From Tepidanaerobacteraceae bacterium (GTDB lineage Bacteria; Bacillota; Thermosediminibacteria; Thermosediminibacterales; Thermosediminibacteraceae), in the NCBI GenBank assembly GCA_030446005.1, contig JASUSP010000002.1, forward strand, positions 1 to 52,301: 52,301 bases of DNA. The letters run 5' to 3'. This document shows, piece after piece, positions 34,584 through 42,816 of this stretch. Under the pieces are notes generated by a model that worked only from the letters and a program-made list of their open reading frames with translations, made no database searches and was not told the origin of the DNA. How positions within the stretch are numbered: the first letter of the stretch is position 1; each line of letters opens with the position of its first letter. The translations under genes were made by a program, and so were the position numbers.

Positions 34584-35453
34584 TTACAATATTAAGTCTA
34601 TACCGCTTTTTTGCTGTTCATATATCTTTTTGACTATTCCCGCTACATGTGCTCCCGCCTCAACCGGGTCAAGCCCTTTTTTGTGAATGTTCGAAACGAC
34701 ATTTCTCTGCGATTCAACGGTATCACTCCTGGGTCTCCAGCACAGATACACGCTCATGCTTTTTGCCGTAACCAATCCGGGCCTTTCTCCTATGAGTTCT
34801 ACCACAACGTCGGGTTTTAAAACCTCTCCCACGTCGTTCATCACGGGAACCCTGCCGTACCTTATGAAAAACGGTCTTCCTAGGCTAAGGCCGTATGACT
34901 TAATACCTTCCATAAAGGATGCCAAAAAGTCTTCCGCATTTTCTTCTATTGCTTTAGAGCTCAATCCATCTACAACAATCACCTGCACGTTAGGACTTTC
35001 AGGGCAATTTTTCTTTATAGTCATCTTTGCTTCTTCCGAAAGAATTCTCCCCAAGTCAGGCCTGGTAAGGTACTCATCCTTATTTTTTGCTTCCGTAGTT
35101 ACAGAAAACAGATTTAACTTATTTAAAAATTCCTCCGACACTTCGCTGAAAACCGCATCCATAGCCGCTGCATGATCGGCTCTAAACCTCAACCACGGTA
35201 TGGTTAAATACCTCGGCCCACTCCGACCTATGCATATCCTTGCAGGTGTCGACTTTTTTAGGATTTTTAGCGCCTCTTCATCCAAAGGATTTTTTATAAA
35301 AATCTTATCGTACAAACTGTATTCCGATATATCTGAAAACTCTCTTATTTCTTCATCACCATTGTTTTCTTTGTTTACAACAACACCCTCTTCCCTCAAT
35401 TTCTGCAAAACTTGGCTGACAATGCTCTCTAACAAAGCCGGATCACAATTCAT
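34584..35453 (-). CDS. eutC: Ethanolamine ammonia-lyase small subunit, copy 1 (partner of the variant EutB1)
   Basis: 289 residues. After a helical, charged N-terminus that may act as a shell-targeting segment (LLESIVSQVLQKLREEG) comes the EutC core: TPARICIGRSGPRYLTIPWL, FRADHAAAMDAVF and the B12-tail region VELIGERPGLVTAKSMS. It binds coenzyme B12 at the EutB/EutC interface. Eight bases after eutB1, so the two form their own lyase. More diverged in its middle than copy 2. Confidence 0.93.
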   Translation of the reverse strand: MNCDPALLESIVSQVLQKLREEGVVVNKENNGDEEIREFSDISEYSLYDKIFIKNPLDEEALKILKKSTPARICIGRSGPRYLTIPWLRFRADHAAAMDAVFSEVSEEFLNKLNLFSVTTEAKNKDEYLTRPDLGRILSEEAKMTIKKNCPESPNVQVIVVDGLSSKAIEENAEDFLASFMEGIKSYGLSLGRPFFIRYGRVPVMNDVGEVLKPDVVVELIGERPGLVTAKSMSVYLCWRPRSDTVESQRNVVSNIHKKGLDPVEAGAHVAGIVKKIYEQQKSGIDLIL

Positions 35454-35460
35454 CTGTCTC

Positions 35461-36846
35461 TCACCCCCTCCCTAATGGTTCTCTTTTAAAGAATATTGAA
35501 GGATCACCGGCTATATCGGTCAACTTCCCATCCTTCATTATGCCCATCTCTTCCAGCCACTTCTCAAACTCCGGCGCCGGACGCAACCCGAGCAACTCCC
35601 TCAGCGTAACATCGTCATGGTAACTAGTATCCTGATAGCTCAACATGCAGTCATCGCTGCCCGGAACTCCCATATAGTAGTTGGCACCCGCTAATGCCAA
35701 AAGCATTATGGCATTCTCCTGATCGTTCTGATCCGCCTTCATATGATTTGTATAACACGGTGCCATACCCATAGGAAGTCCCAAAAGTTTACCCATAAAA
35801 TGATCCTCTAGACTTGCTCTAATTACCTGTTTCCCGTCATAAAGAGTCTCTGGCCCGATAAAACCCGATACGTTATTTACCATGAAGGGTCTGTATCTCC
35901 TCGCAAAACCGTAAGTTCTCGCTTCTAATGTCTGCATATCGGCTCCATGGTGTGCTCCAAGCGACAACTCAGAACCCTGACCCGTTTCGAAGTACATCAG
36001 GTTGGGCCCACCCGCACAACCTTTCTTTTTTATCATTTCAAAAGCTTCATCCAAAAGTTTGGCTGATATGCCAAATTCCTTGTTGCAGCTTTCCGTTCCC
36101 GCCACACTCTGGAAAAATACGTCTACCTTTGCTCCCGCCTCTACCGCCTTCATCTGCGTGGTAATATGGGACAAAACGCAATTCTGAGTGGGGATAGCCC
36201 ACTTTTCTATAAATTCGTGGGTTGCATTCATTAATCTTATCGTATTCTCAACGGTGTCCTCATTCGGATTCACTCCAATAACCGCATCTCCCGAACCGTA
36301 AGATAGCCCTTCCATGATGGACGCCAGAATTCCCTCTACGCTGTCGTTCGGATGATTGGGCTGTATCCTAAAAGAAAGGGTTCCTGGCAATCCAATAGTG
36401 GTGCGCGCAGTCGTAGCGATTTTAATCTTACTTGCCGCATACACGAGATCCATATTAGACATAATCTTGGCTACCGCTGCAGCCATCTCCGCAGTAAGGC
36501 CTGGCGAAATTCTCTTTATATCCTCGCCCGTTGTATGATGGCTCAATATGTATTCCCTCAACTCCATTACCGTCATGTTTTTTATTTCCCTGTATACCCC
36601 TTCGCATATGCCGTCATCTATTACCCTGGTTACTTCATCCTCTTCATACGGAACCACGGGGTTTTTCCTCAAATCTTCAAGAGTCAGCTCGCTCAATACC
36701 CTCTTTGCTGCAATTCGTTCCTCATTGCTTTCCGCCGCGATACCCGCTAATATGTCTCCAGCCTTTTCCTCACTTGCTTTTGCGAGGACCTCCTTAACAC
36801 TCTTAAACACATACGTCCTCCCAAACAGTCTAGTCTTCAGTTGCAA
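35461..36846 (-). CDS. eutB: Ethanolamine ammonia-lyase large subunit, variant copy EutB1
   Basis: A 461-residue TIM-barrel catalytic subunit. Counted against E. coli EutB from memory it aligns without gaps to position 362. Arg160 and Gln162 (SFRIQPNHP), Asn193 (GVNPNED), Glu287 (YFETGQGSE) and Phe329 (SGFIGPE) are kept. Position 362, an Asp in E. coli that contacts the substrate, is Ala here (MGMAPCYTNH against MGCDCCYTNH), and 361 and 363 change too. EutB2 in the same operon keeps Cys361-Asp362. So this lyase probably has another substrate or altered activity. It overlaps the small gene upstream by a few bases. Confidence 0.93.
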   Translation of the reverse strand: MQLKTRLFGRTYVFKSVKEVLAKASEEKAGDILAGIAAESNEERIAAKRVLSELTLEDLRKNPVVPYEEDEVTRVIDDGICEGVYREIKNMTVMELREYILSHHTTGEDIKRISPGLTAEMAAAVAKIMSNMDLVYAASKIKIATTARTTIGLPGTLSFRIQPNHPNDSVEGILASIMEGLSYGSGDAVIGVNPNEDTVENTIRLMNATHEFIEKWAIPTQNCVLSHITTQMKAVEAGAKVDVFFQSVAGTESCNKEFGISAKLLDEAFEMIKKKGCAGGPNLMYFETGQGSELSLGAHHGADMQTLEARTYGFARRYRPFMVNNVSGFIGPETLYDGKQVIRASLEDHFMGKLLGLPMGMAPCYTNHMKADQNDQENAIMLLALAGANYYMGVPGSDDCMLSYQDTSYHDDVTLRELLGLRPAPEFEKWLEEMGIMKDGKLTDIAGDPSIFFKREPLGRG

Positions 36847-37124
36847 TCTTTTTCCCCCCTTTTCTCTGTTAACTTTTCCTTTATCATTTTTATAATTCTA
36901 TTGCATACTTCCTCATCCGTTATCCCGTTCTTCTCGAAGCATTCTTTTAAGTATCCTTTCATTTCTCCGTCATCGTCAACTCTGACTATTTTTATATTAG
37001 TGCTCTTTATTAAATCCTGAGCTCCGGGCAATATGATAGTGCCTTTGGTAATAAACAATACCTTGCTTCCTTCGTAAAAACACCTTTCAATATCCTTGCT
37101 CGTCAGAATGTGCTTCTCGCCCAA
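36837..37124 (-). CDS. Small microcompartment-locus protein with an EutQ/EutT-like N-terminal module
   Basis: About 95 residues. I start at TTG 37124 because AGGAGGGG (37130-37137) lies just before it; the longer frame would translate that site. Residues near 15-50 (KVLFITKGTIILPGAQDLIK, then TNIKIVRVDDDG) match the short module with a TPxAR motif that opens EutT and EutQ and that also ends the flavoprotein at 39365. No cupin or adenosyltransferase domain follows; the rest is a charged helix. Function unknown. It lies between pduT and eutB1 and overlaps eutB1. Confidence 0.75.
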   Translation of the reverse strand: MGEKHILTSKDIERCFYEGSKVLFITKGTIILPGAQDLIKSTNIKIVRVDDDGEMKGYLKECFEKNGITDEEVCNRIIKMIKEKLTEKRGEKDCN

Positions 37125-37167
37125 AAAATCCCCTCCTCTCCGGGAAAACACTTTTCTCTACACCAAC

Positions 37168-37725
37168 CTAAATCAATTTTTCCAATACATCCTCCGAAAT
37201 ATATGGTATTACGGCAAAATTGAGAATCATTCCCTCTTCCCTAACATTATCCTTGCCCGCATTTACAGCCGACTCCACAGCACTTACATCTCCAATCATC
37301 GTCACAAAGGATTTCCCGCCCAGTCCCACTGCCGGCCTAATCTCGATGAGATTCACTCCTCCCGCTTTTACCGCCGCATCCGCTGCATATATGCAAGCCG
37401 TCACACTATATGTCTCTATAACTCCCAGCGCCCATTGCCTTTCAACATTTTTTATTTCTGTGGTTGCCTCGAGGGCCAAAAGCACGTTCTCGTGCACATT
37501 AGGTATCACGACATTATCCACCATGAATTCTCCAAGTATCTCCTTCCCTCTCTCAACAGAACTGTTTACAGCTTCCACATCACCTCCGATTAATATTAGA
37601 AACTTCCCGGGGCATATGGTCCTCGCCACAAAAAGTTTAACGGGAGCCACCTTGACCATTCCATCAGCTGCTTCGATCCCCCTGGCAATGCTGATCGACT
37701 CTACTATTCCTATCGCTTTGCTCAT
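37168..37725 (-). CDS. pduT: Tandem-BMC shell protein PduT with Fe-S pore cysteine
   Basis: A 185-residue protein with two BMC domains: SKAIGIVESISIARGIEAAD and ALGVIETYSVTACIYAADAA. Cys38 (ARTICPGKF) sits where Citrobacter PduT binds a [4Fe-4S] cluster at the trimer pore. This shell protein is thought to pass electrons between the lumen and cytosol together with PduS. It is two bases from pduS, so the pair is co-translated. Confidence 0.95.
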   Translation of the reverse strand: MSKAIGIVESISIARGIEAADGMVKVAPVKLFVARTICPGKFLILIGGDVEAVNSSVERGKEILGEFMVDNVVIPNVHENVLLALEATTEIKNVERQWALGVIETYSVTACIYAADAAVKAGGVNLIEIRPAVGLGGKSFVTMIGDVSAVESAVNAGKDNVREEGMILNFAVIPYISEDVLEKLI

Positions 37726-37727
37726 AA

Positions 37728-39050
37728 TTATTCCTCCCCTTTTATTACTACAAAATCTTCGGTAACTTCTGCTACAATGCCCGGAATACTAGCGTGGATA
37801 TCCGCTCCCAGCGAGTTTTCGTCAACTTTTGCCAATACATCTCCTTCGTTCACCTTGTCTCCCCTCTGCACAACCGGTATAGCTTTTGCACCGATATGCT
37901 GCTTCGTATAAATCTTTGCTTCAGCAGTTTTCAATTTCTCATCTATAAATTCGGGTTTCTTTTCGTATTTGTCTAAACTCAGCCGCGTCAACAACCTCGA
38001 AGTCGGAATTCTTCTCAAATCCCTATTTTGCCTTGCAGAATATTCTCTTTTTTCCGCAGAGTATTTCACTCCTTTTTCCGCAAATACGCCTTTCAGGTAC
38101 TGATTTACCCTCCTGGGCGACAAACCCTGCGGACAAGAATACATTTCGCATACTCCGCACTCCGAACAAATTAATGCGCTTTTCAAAAACCTTTCTTCTA
38201 AGTTGAAGGCAAGAGAAATCATAATCTTGTGAGGCTCTAATTCATGTCCTAAAAGATACCTGGGACATTGATCAGTACAATACCGGCACTGAATGCAGCA
38301 GGTCCGCGCCTTCCTCAAAATCTGCTCGATAGATATCATCTTTTTGCTTACAACCGGATGGTTTTTTTCAAATACCAAAATTCCCCCGCTCGTCTTCGTT
38401 ATCACATCATCTTTCGATATGATCTTTCCCATTGCGGGCCCGCCATCTATGATTACCTTTTCTTCATATTCGATTCCAAGCTTTTCCAAAATACTGCTGA
38501 CTTTCATGCCAATCGGAACCTTAACCGTAACGGGTTTTTCTATATCTCCGGAAACCGTAATAAATTTTTCCGTCACAGGTTTTTCTTCAAAAAGTGCGTT
38601 GTACACGTTGTAAACTGTTTCTACATTATTTACCACTGCACCCACCATTAAAGGTATTCCGCCCGGAGGAACAATCTTGCCAGTTATCTCGTAAACCAAA
38701 ACTTGCTCGTCGCCCGCCGGGTAGAAATCCCCGGCATAAAATATTCGGATATCAAGATTTTCGGACTTTACAAACTCTTCCAATTTTCCAAAAAGATGCT
38801 TGTATTTGCTCTTAACGCCGATGAATGCTTCTTTTGAATTTGTATAATCCTTTAGTGCCGCAAGTCCCCTTGCAACCCTTTCCGGAAATCTTTTTAAAAT
38901 TTCCTTTGTGACCCACAAAAGCGGTTCGCATTCTATGCCGTTTAATATGTAGTGTAGTATTCCTTCTCTTTTTAATTTTGCATACGTAGGGAATCCCGCT
39001 CCCCCGGCCCCGACTACACCTTTTTCCTTTAAGATTTTAGTCATTTCCAT
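37728..39050 (-). CDS. pduS: PduS-type flavin/Fe-S cobalamin reductase (RnfC-like)
   Basis: About 440 residues. The N-terminal GVVGAGGAGFPTYAKL is the RnfC-type NADH/FMN site; two 4Fe-4S motifs follow (CIQCRYCTDQCPR and CSECGVCEMYSCP), and a C-terminal lipoyl-like domain ends the chain. PduS reduces cob(II)alamin for the adenosyltransferase and may connect with the Fe-S pore of PduT. The ATG at 39050 has GAGG six bases upstream; the frame could start two codons earlier at TTG. Confidence 0.93.
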   Translation of the reverse strand: MEMTKILKEKGVVGAGGAGFPTYAKLKREGILHYILNGIECEPLLWVTKEILKRFPERVARGLAALKDYTNSKEAFIGVKSKYKHLFGKLEEFVKSENLDIRIFYAGDFYPAGDEQVLVYEITGKIVPPGGIPLMVGAVVNNVETVYNVYNALFEEKPVTEKFITVSGDIEKPVTVKVPIGMKVSSILEKLGIEYEEKVIIDGGPAMGKIISKDDVITKTSGGILVFEKNHPVVSKKMISIEQILRKARTCCIQCRYCTDQCPRYLLGHELEPHKIMISLAFNLEERFLKSALICSECGVCEMYSCPQGLSPRRVNQYLKGVFAEKGVKYSAEKREYSARQNRDLRRIPTSRLLTRLSLDKYEKKPEFIDEKLKTAEAKIYTKQHIGAKAIPVVQRGDKVNEGDVLAKVDENSLGADIHASIPGIVAEVTEDFVVIKGEE

Positions 39051-39094
39051 TTCCAACCTCGATCATCTCCAAATCACGTATTTTATTGCTTCAG

Positions 39095-39361
39095 TTAGGA
39101 AATTATATCCATAGAATCAACTATACCTATAACTGCTGCATCGATTGGAATAAATTCGTCCGAAACTTTCCTGGCGGAACTACCGGTAGTAACAATGACG
39201 TATTCACCCATTCCCGCTCCTATGTTGTCAACAGCAACGAAAGCCTTTCCTATCAGATTTTTATTTTCGTCCACCTGTTTTAATATCAAAAGTTTTTGTC
39301 CTTTCATGGTTTCTTCTTTTCTCGTTGCCCAAACATTCCCTATAACCTTTGCTATAATCAT
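39095..39361 (-). CDS. eutN: Microcompartment vertex protein EutN/CcmL family
   Basis: 88 residues of the pentameric vertex family: IIAKVIGNVWATRKEETMKG, KAFVAVDNIGAGMGEYVIV and TTGSSAR with a PIDAAVIGIVDSM end. Pentamers close the corners of the shell. It starts four bases after the flavoprotein gene. Confidence 0.95.
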   Translation of the reverse strand: MIIAKVIGNVWATRKEETMKGQKLLILKQVDENKNLIGKAFVAVDNIGAGMGEYVIVTTGSSARKVSDEFIPIDAAVIGIVDSMDIIS

Positions 39362-39364
39362 TTT

Positions 39365-40195
39365 CTACACCATCCAATTTAACGTAATTTTATAATCTTT
39401 TATCATATCCCTGGCCGCAGGCGTGATTATGCACTTACTCGGCAATTTGATTTTTCGTATGCCCTCGCCGTAGAGCTTTTGAATAATTTCCCCCGTAATC
39501 AACTTTGAATCTATTGTAATTTCGGTCGATTTATTCTCATACTCACACTCTTTTTTGCTCAGCAAATTATTCATCTCACTGCTTCCACAAATCAAGCTTT
39601 CTACTTCCTCCGACATTTTTTGCGCTTTACAGAATATAATTCCAAATTCCTTTAGCTTTCGGACTATCTCATCTATAACTTTAAAATACCCTTGATTCTT
39701 TACAGCGAAGGGTATGGAATCTTCACAAGCCAAAATTTTTTTTCCTGCCAATATGGCAACAGCAACTGCCTCGGTAGCAACCGTGTCCCTTATGCCAAAA
39801 GCAATTTTTGCAGCCGTATTTTGAGTCAAAGTCGGCAGAACGACAATCCTGGATTTATCAATAGCTTCATACAAACCATCACAACAAACTTCTTCCAACC
39901 GTGCATTCTTTTTTAACTTTTCTTGCGGCAACACCTTTTTTGCCATCTCGGAAAATACAGCATAGAGCTTGTATTTACCGCTCAACTTACCAAGTTCCTC
40001 CGCCACCGCGTCCAGCGAACCGGTCCCACCAGTAAAAACAACGAGTATATTCCCCGGGCTTTCCTCCTTGCCCGGCGTTTTGTATTCCTCTTCTTTTGAG
40101 GCTTCACTGTAGCCTGCTTTTTTCAGTACCTCCGAAACTATTCTCCTTACCAGCTCTTCAATATACCTTTGTTCTTCTTCTTTCAGAATTTCCAT
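39365..40195 (-). CDS. Microcompartment-associated flavoprotein with C-terminal TPAAR module
   Basis: 276 residues. The N-terminal helix (EEQRYIEELVRRIVSEVLKK) looks like a shell-targeting peptide. The core (ILVVFTGGTGSLDAVAEELG and VVLPTLTQNTAAKIAFGI) resembles the HFCD/PPC-decarboxylase flavoprotein fold that binds FMN. The last 35 residues carry IKLPSKCIITPAARDMIKDY, the module seen in EutT and in the small gene at 36837. Its reaction is unknown; a flavin role beside PduS is possible. Overlaps eutJ by 38 bases. Confidence 0.75.
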   Translation of the reverse strand: MEILKEEEQRYIEELVRRIVSEVLKKAGYSEASKEEEYKTPGKEESPGNILVVFTGGTGSLDAVAEELGKLSGKYKLYAVFSEMAKKVLPQEKLKKNARLEEVCCDGLYEAIDKSRIVVLPTLTQNTAAKIAFGIRDTVATEAVAVAILAGKKILACEDSIPFAVKNQGYFKVIDEIVRKLKEFGIIFCKAQKMSEEVESLICGSSEMNNLLSKKECEYENKSTEITIDSKLITGEIIQKLYGEGIRKIKLPSKCIITPAARDMIKDYKITLNWMV

Positions 40196-41024
40196 CTTCT
40201 TTCACCCCTATGCAGCTTAAAGCAATTCCCAACGGAGTCACATAAAACGGGTTTATCGGTTTGTAGACCGGAAGATCTATTTCCCTGGAAATAATGTCTT
40301 CTACGCCTTCCAAGCAGCAGCTGCCTCCTACTAAATACACCGCATCCACTCTATATCCCCTTATGTGCCTTTTAATTATATCCGCAACTTTCTGAATACA
40401 TGGTTTGACGAGCGCTATCACTTCCTTTTTGTTTACCGGATCCTTTTTAAATTCTTCCGCTTCCTCGAAGCTCATCTTCTTTGCCCCCGCTATTACCAAA
40501 GAAAAATGCGTTCCGCCTGTCGGTTCATCAGCCGTATAGATAACTTCTCCATCCTTCACCACAGCTATTCCCGTAGTACCCCCGCCTATATCAACAATGG
40601 CGCCATCACTTATATTCAGGACGTAATTAGCCGCCGTAGGCTCATCGACCATATTTATGACTTCGAACCCGGCACCCTCCGCAACGTAAAAATGAGATTT
40701 TTCAACTGACTTGCCCGTACCTGGAGGAAAAGCAGCGGCTCCCTTTATCAATTCCACATTAAGCTTTCTTTCTATTTCCTCTTTTAACTCCTTAACTATG
40801 CGCATGGCACCGGTAAAATCAACCACAACGCCATCCTTTACTACCTGGGCAAACCTGTAAGAACCCGCAATGGGTTGGCCTGTAGAATCAACTACCATCA
40901 ATACGATATAGGCCGTTCCCAGATCAACACCCGTGTAAAGCTCACCCATATGATTTTTAGGAGTTTTTATGCATTTTTCCGCATCCAATATTATTTTGTC
41001 TACATTGCTGTCAAAAACCGCCAA
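40158..41024 (-). CDS. eutJ: Ethanolamine utilisation chaperone EutJ
   Basis: 288 residues of the actin/Hsp70-like ATPase fold: phosphate 1 ELYTGVDLGTAYIVLMVVDS, phosphate 2 GAIVDIGGGTTGIAVVKDG, and an adenosine motif near YLVGGSCCLEGVEDI. EutJ is thought to help assemble or keep active the microcompartment enzymes. Lies two bases from pduL and overlaps the flavoprotein. Confidence 0.93.
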   Translation of the reverse strand: MAVFDSNVDKIILDAEKCIKTPKNHMGELYTGVDLGTAYIVLMVVDSTGQPIAGSYRFAQVVKDGVVVDFTGAMRIVKELKEEIERKLNVELIKGAAAFPPGTGKSVEKSHFYVAEGAGFEVINMVDEPTAANYVLNISDGAIVDIGGGTTGIAVVKDGEVIYTADEPTGGTHFSLVIAGAKKMSFEEAEEFKKDPVNKKEVIALVKPCIQKVADIIKRHIRGYRVDAVYLVGGSCCLEGVEDIISREIDLPVYKPINPFYVTPLGIALSCIGVKEDGNSERRRTKVY

Positions 41025-41025
41025 A

Positions 41026-41655
41026 TTAAATTCCTCCTATTTCCATATAAACGATATCATTGTTCTTTATTCCGAGCGCGTTGGCCTCTTCTACATCTAA
41101 ATGACATTCTAACGCAAACTCTTCATGCACTCTAATTAATACATCACCTAGAATACCTCTCCTGATTCCCGAATCGAATCTAATTCTCACCAACTGCATA
41201 TCCTTTACTCCGTACTTTTGAGCATCCTCGGGAGTCATGTGGATGTGCCTTTGTGCAACTATAACACCCTCTTCTAACTTTACGAAACCCTCAGGACCGA
41301 CCACCAACACGCCCGGTGTTCCTTCGTGTTTGCCGGAATCCCTGACTACAGGATTTATTCCCAAATGATAACAGTCTGAAATTGAAAGCTCTACCTGGGT
41401 CTTGGACCTTTCAGGTCCCACAACCCTCACGGAGTCGAATTGACCTCGCGGACCTATAATTTTTACCACTTCTTCCGCAGCAAATTGTCCAGGCTGCCCC
41501 AAGTATTTTTTAACCGTTAAAGACTTATCTCCAAATAATATTTCCCTATCTTTTTTGCTTAAATGTATATGCCTGTTTGAGATAGTTACAGGAACAGGCA
41601 CTCTTTTAATATACGCTAAAACTTCTTGAACTACTCTGCTCACTATTTCTTCCAT
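41026..41655 (-). CDS. pduL: Phosphate acyltransferase PduL/EutD-type
   Basis: Converts acetyl-CoA to acetyl phosphate and recycles CoA inside the shell. The 209-residue protein has the zinc histidines ISNRHIHLSKKD and VAQRHIHMTPEDA and the following ECHLDVEEANAL. The N-terminal amphipathic helix (VSRVVQEVLAYIKR) is probably its encapsulation peptide. Two bases from eutJ and one codon after eutT, within the tightly packed core. Confidence 0.95.
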   Translation of the reverse strand: MEEIVSRVVQEVLAYIKRVPVPVTISNRHIHLSKKDREILFGDKSLTVKKYLGQPGQFAAEEVVKIIGPRGQFDSVRVVGPERSKTQVELSISDCYHLGINPVVRDSGKHEGTPGVLVVGPEGFVKLEEGVIVAQRHIHMTPEDAQKYGVKDMQLVRIRFDSGIRRGILGDVLIRVHEEFALECHLDVEEANALGIKNNDIVYMEIGGI

Positions 41656-41656
41656 T

Positions 41657-42457
41657 TTACCCCTCCGATTTATTGTATCTTCCCGCCCTCAACCAGCACA
41701 TCATAATATACACTGCACTGCTCAATCTATTTAAAGCTTTTATTATATCCGCCCTTATGAATCCCTCGTTAGGATCAAAAAACGCCTCGCATGCATAAAG
41801 TTCAACTTCCCTTATCTGAGTCCTAATTAAATTTAATTCAGCCATCAATTCTCCCATCTTGTAATCGGGCATAAAATGCTCTACGCCTATTGAACCTTTA
41901 GGGTTATGGGAAATTCTCCTTATCTCGTCTTCCTTAAAACCCAAAATATTTAAATCTTCCACCGGCTCCGAAAGCACTTCGGCCCTCATTAGCTGCCGCA
42001 CTGTTTTTAATATCTCTTCCAAATCTTCTGCTAACTTCTTAACTTTATTCTTTTCCGCCAGCACTTGCGCTTTTATGATAAATGCCTCTAGAGAATCTAT
42101 CTTTCCCCTTAATTTTACCCGCGGGTGAATTTTGGGAACCAATTTATTGCCGTAAAGATGCGTAAAGCCTTCCGGCTTCTCATTCGTCTTTATATTTGAA
42201 ACTAAAACTTCATATCGCCCCGGATTACCACCAGCGCCATCCTCAGCTCCTTTTTTGCACCCAACTTCATCTTTTGCCTTTGCATTTGCACTTTCTTCTT
42301 TTTTAGTATCATCAGCCACAATTATTTCGATTTTATTTTCATTCAGATAACTCCTGGCCGCTGGGGTTAAGATGGTTCCCGGCGAAATGACAAACTTATT
42401 CACCGGGCCCATCTTTCTTAATTCATTTCTTATGTCAATTTCTGTAAGCACCTTCAT
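41657..42457 (-). CDS. eutT: ATP:cobalamin adenosyltransferase EutT (metal-independent type)
   Basis: Makes coenzyme B12 for the ammonia-lyases. 266 residues: an N-terminal module with ISPGTILTPAARSYL, a spacer, then the adenosyltransferase helix bundle (KIHPRVKLRGKIDSLEAFII, GELMAELNLIRTQIREVELY). The His-X11-Cys-Cys-X2-Cys metal site of enterobacterial EutT is absent; only isolated cysteines are seen. It therefore looks like the Firmicute class described for Listeria that needs no metal ion. Paired functionally with PduS. Confidence 0.9.
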   Translation of the reverse strand: MKVLTEIDIRNELRKMGPVNKFVISPGTILTPAARSYLNENKIEIIVADDTKKEESANAKAKDEVGCKKGAEDGAGGNPGRYEVLVSNIKTNEKPEGFTHLYGNKLVPKIHPRVKLRGKIDSLEAFIIKAQVLAEKNKVKKLAEDLEEILKTVRQLMRAEVLSEPVEDLNILGFKEDEIRRISHNPKGSIGVEHFMPDYKMGELMAELNLIRTQIREVELYACEAFFDPNEGFIRADIIKALNRLSSAVYIMMCWLRAGRYNKSEG

Positions 42458-42486
42458 TTCTTATACCCCCAGCTTATTTCATATTT

Positions 42487-42798
42487 TTACTTTGTAGGGT
42501 CGTAATCACCTTCTTTATTTACCTTAGGCAGAATATACTCCACTTCCGGATGAGGCCTTGGAATTACGTGGACCGAAATCAGTTCTCCGACTCTAGCGGC
42601 AGCTGCCGCTCCCGCATCAGTCGCAGCTTTTACCGCTCCTACATCGCCTCTCACCATAACCGTCACCAAACCGCCGCCAACCTTTTCCTTTCCTATCAGA
42701 GTCACGTTTGCGGCTTTTACCATTGCATCCGCCGCTTCAATGGCCGCTACCAGACCTTTTGTCTCTATCATTCCCAAAGCAATTTGACCACCGTTCAT
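42487..42798 (-). CDS. eutM: Microcompartment hexamer shell protein EutM/PduA-like (copy 2)
   Basis: 103 residues with one BMC domain ([54 protein letters not shown]) and a short acidic tail. It differs from the copy at 34253 by only scattered residues. Main facet-forming shell protein. Lies between eutE and eutT. Confidence 0.95.
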   Translation of the reverse strand: MNGGQIALGMIETKGLVAAIEAADAMVKAANVTLIGKEKVGGGLVTVMVRGDVGAVKAATDAGAAAAARVGELISVHVIPRPHPEVEYILPKVNKEGDYDPTK

Positions 42799-42816
42799 TT
42801 TAAAACCTCCTCGTTT

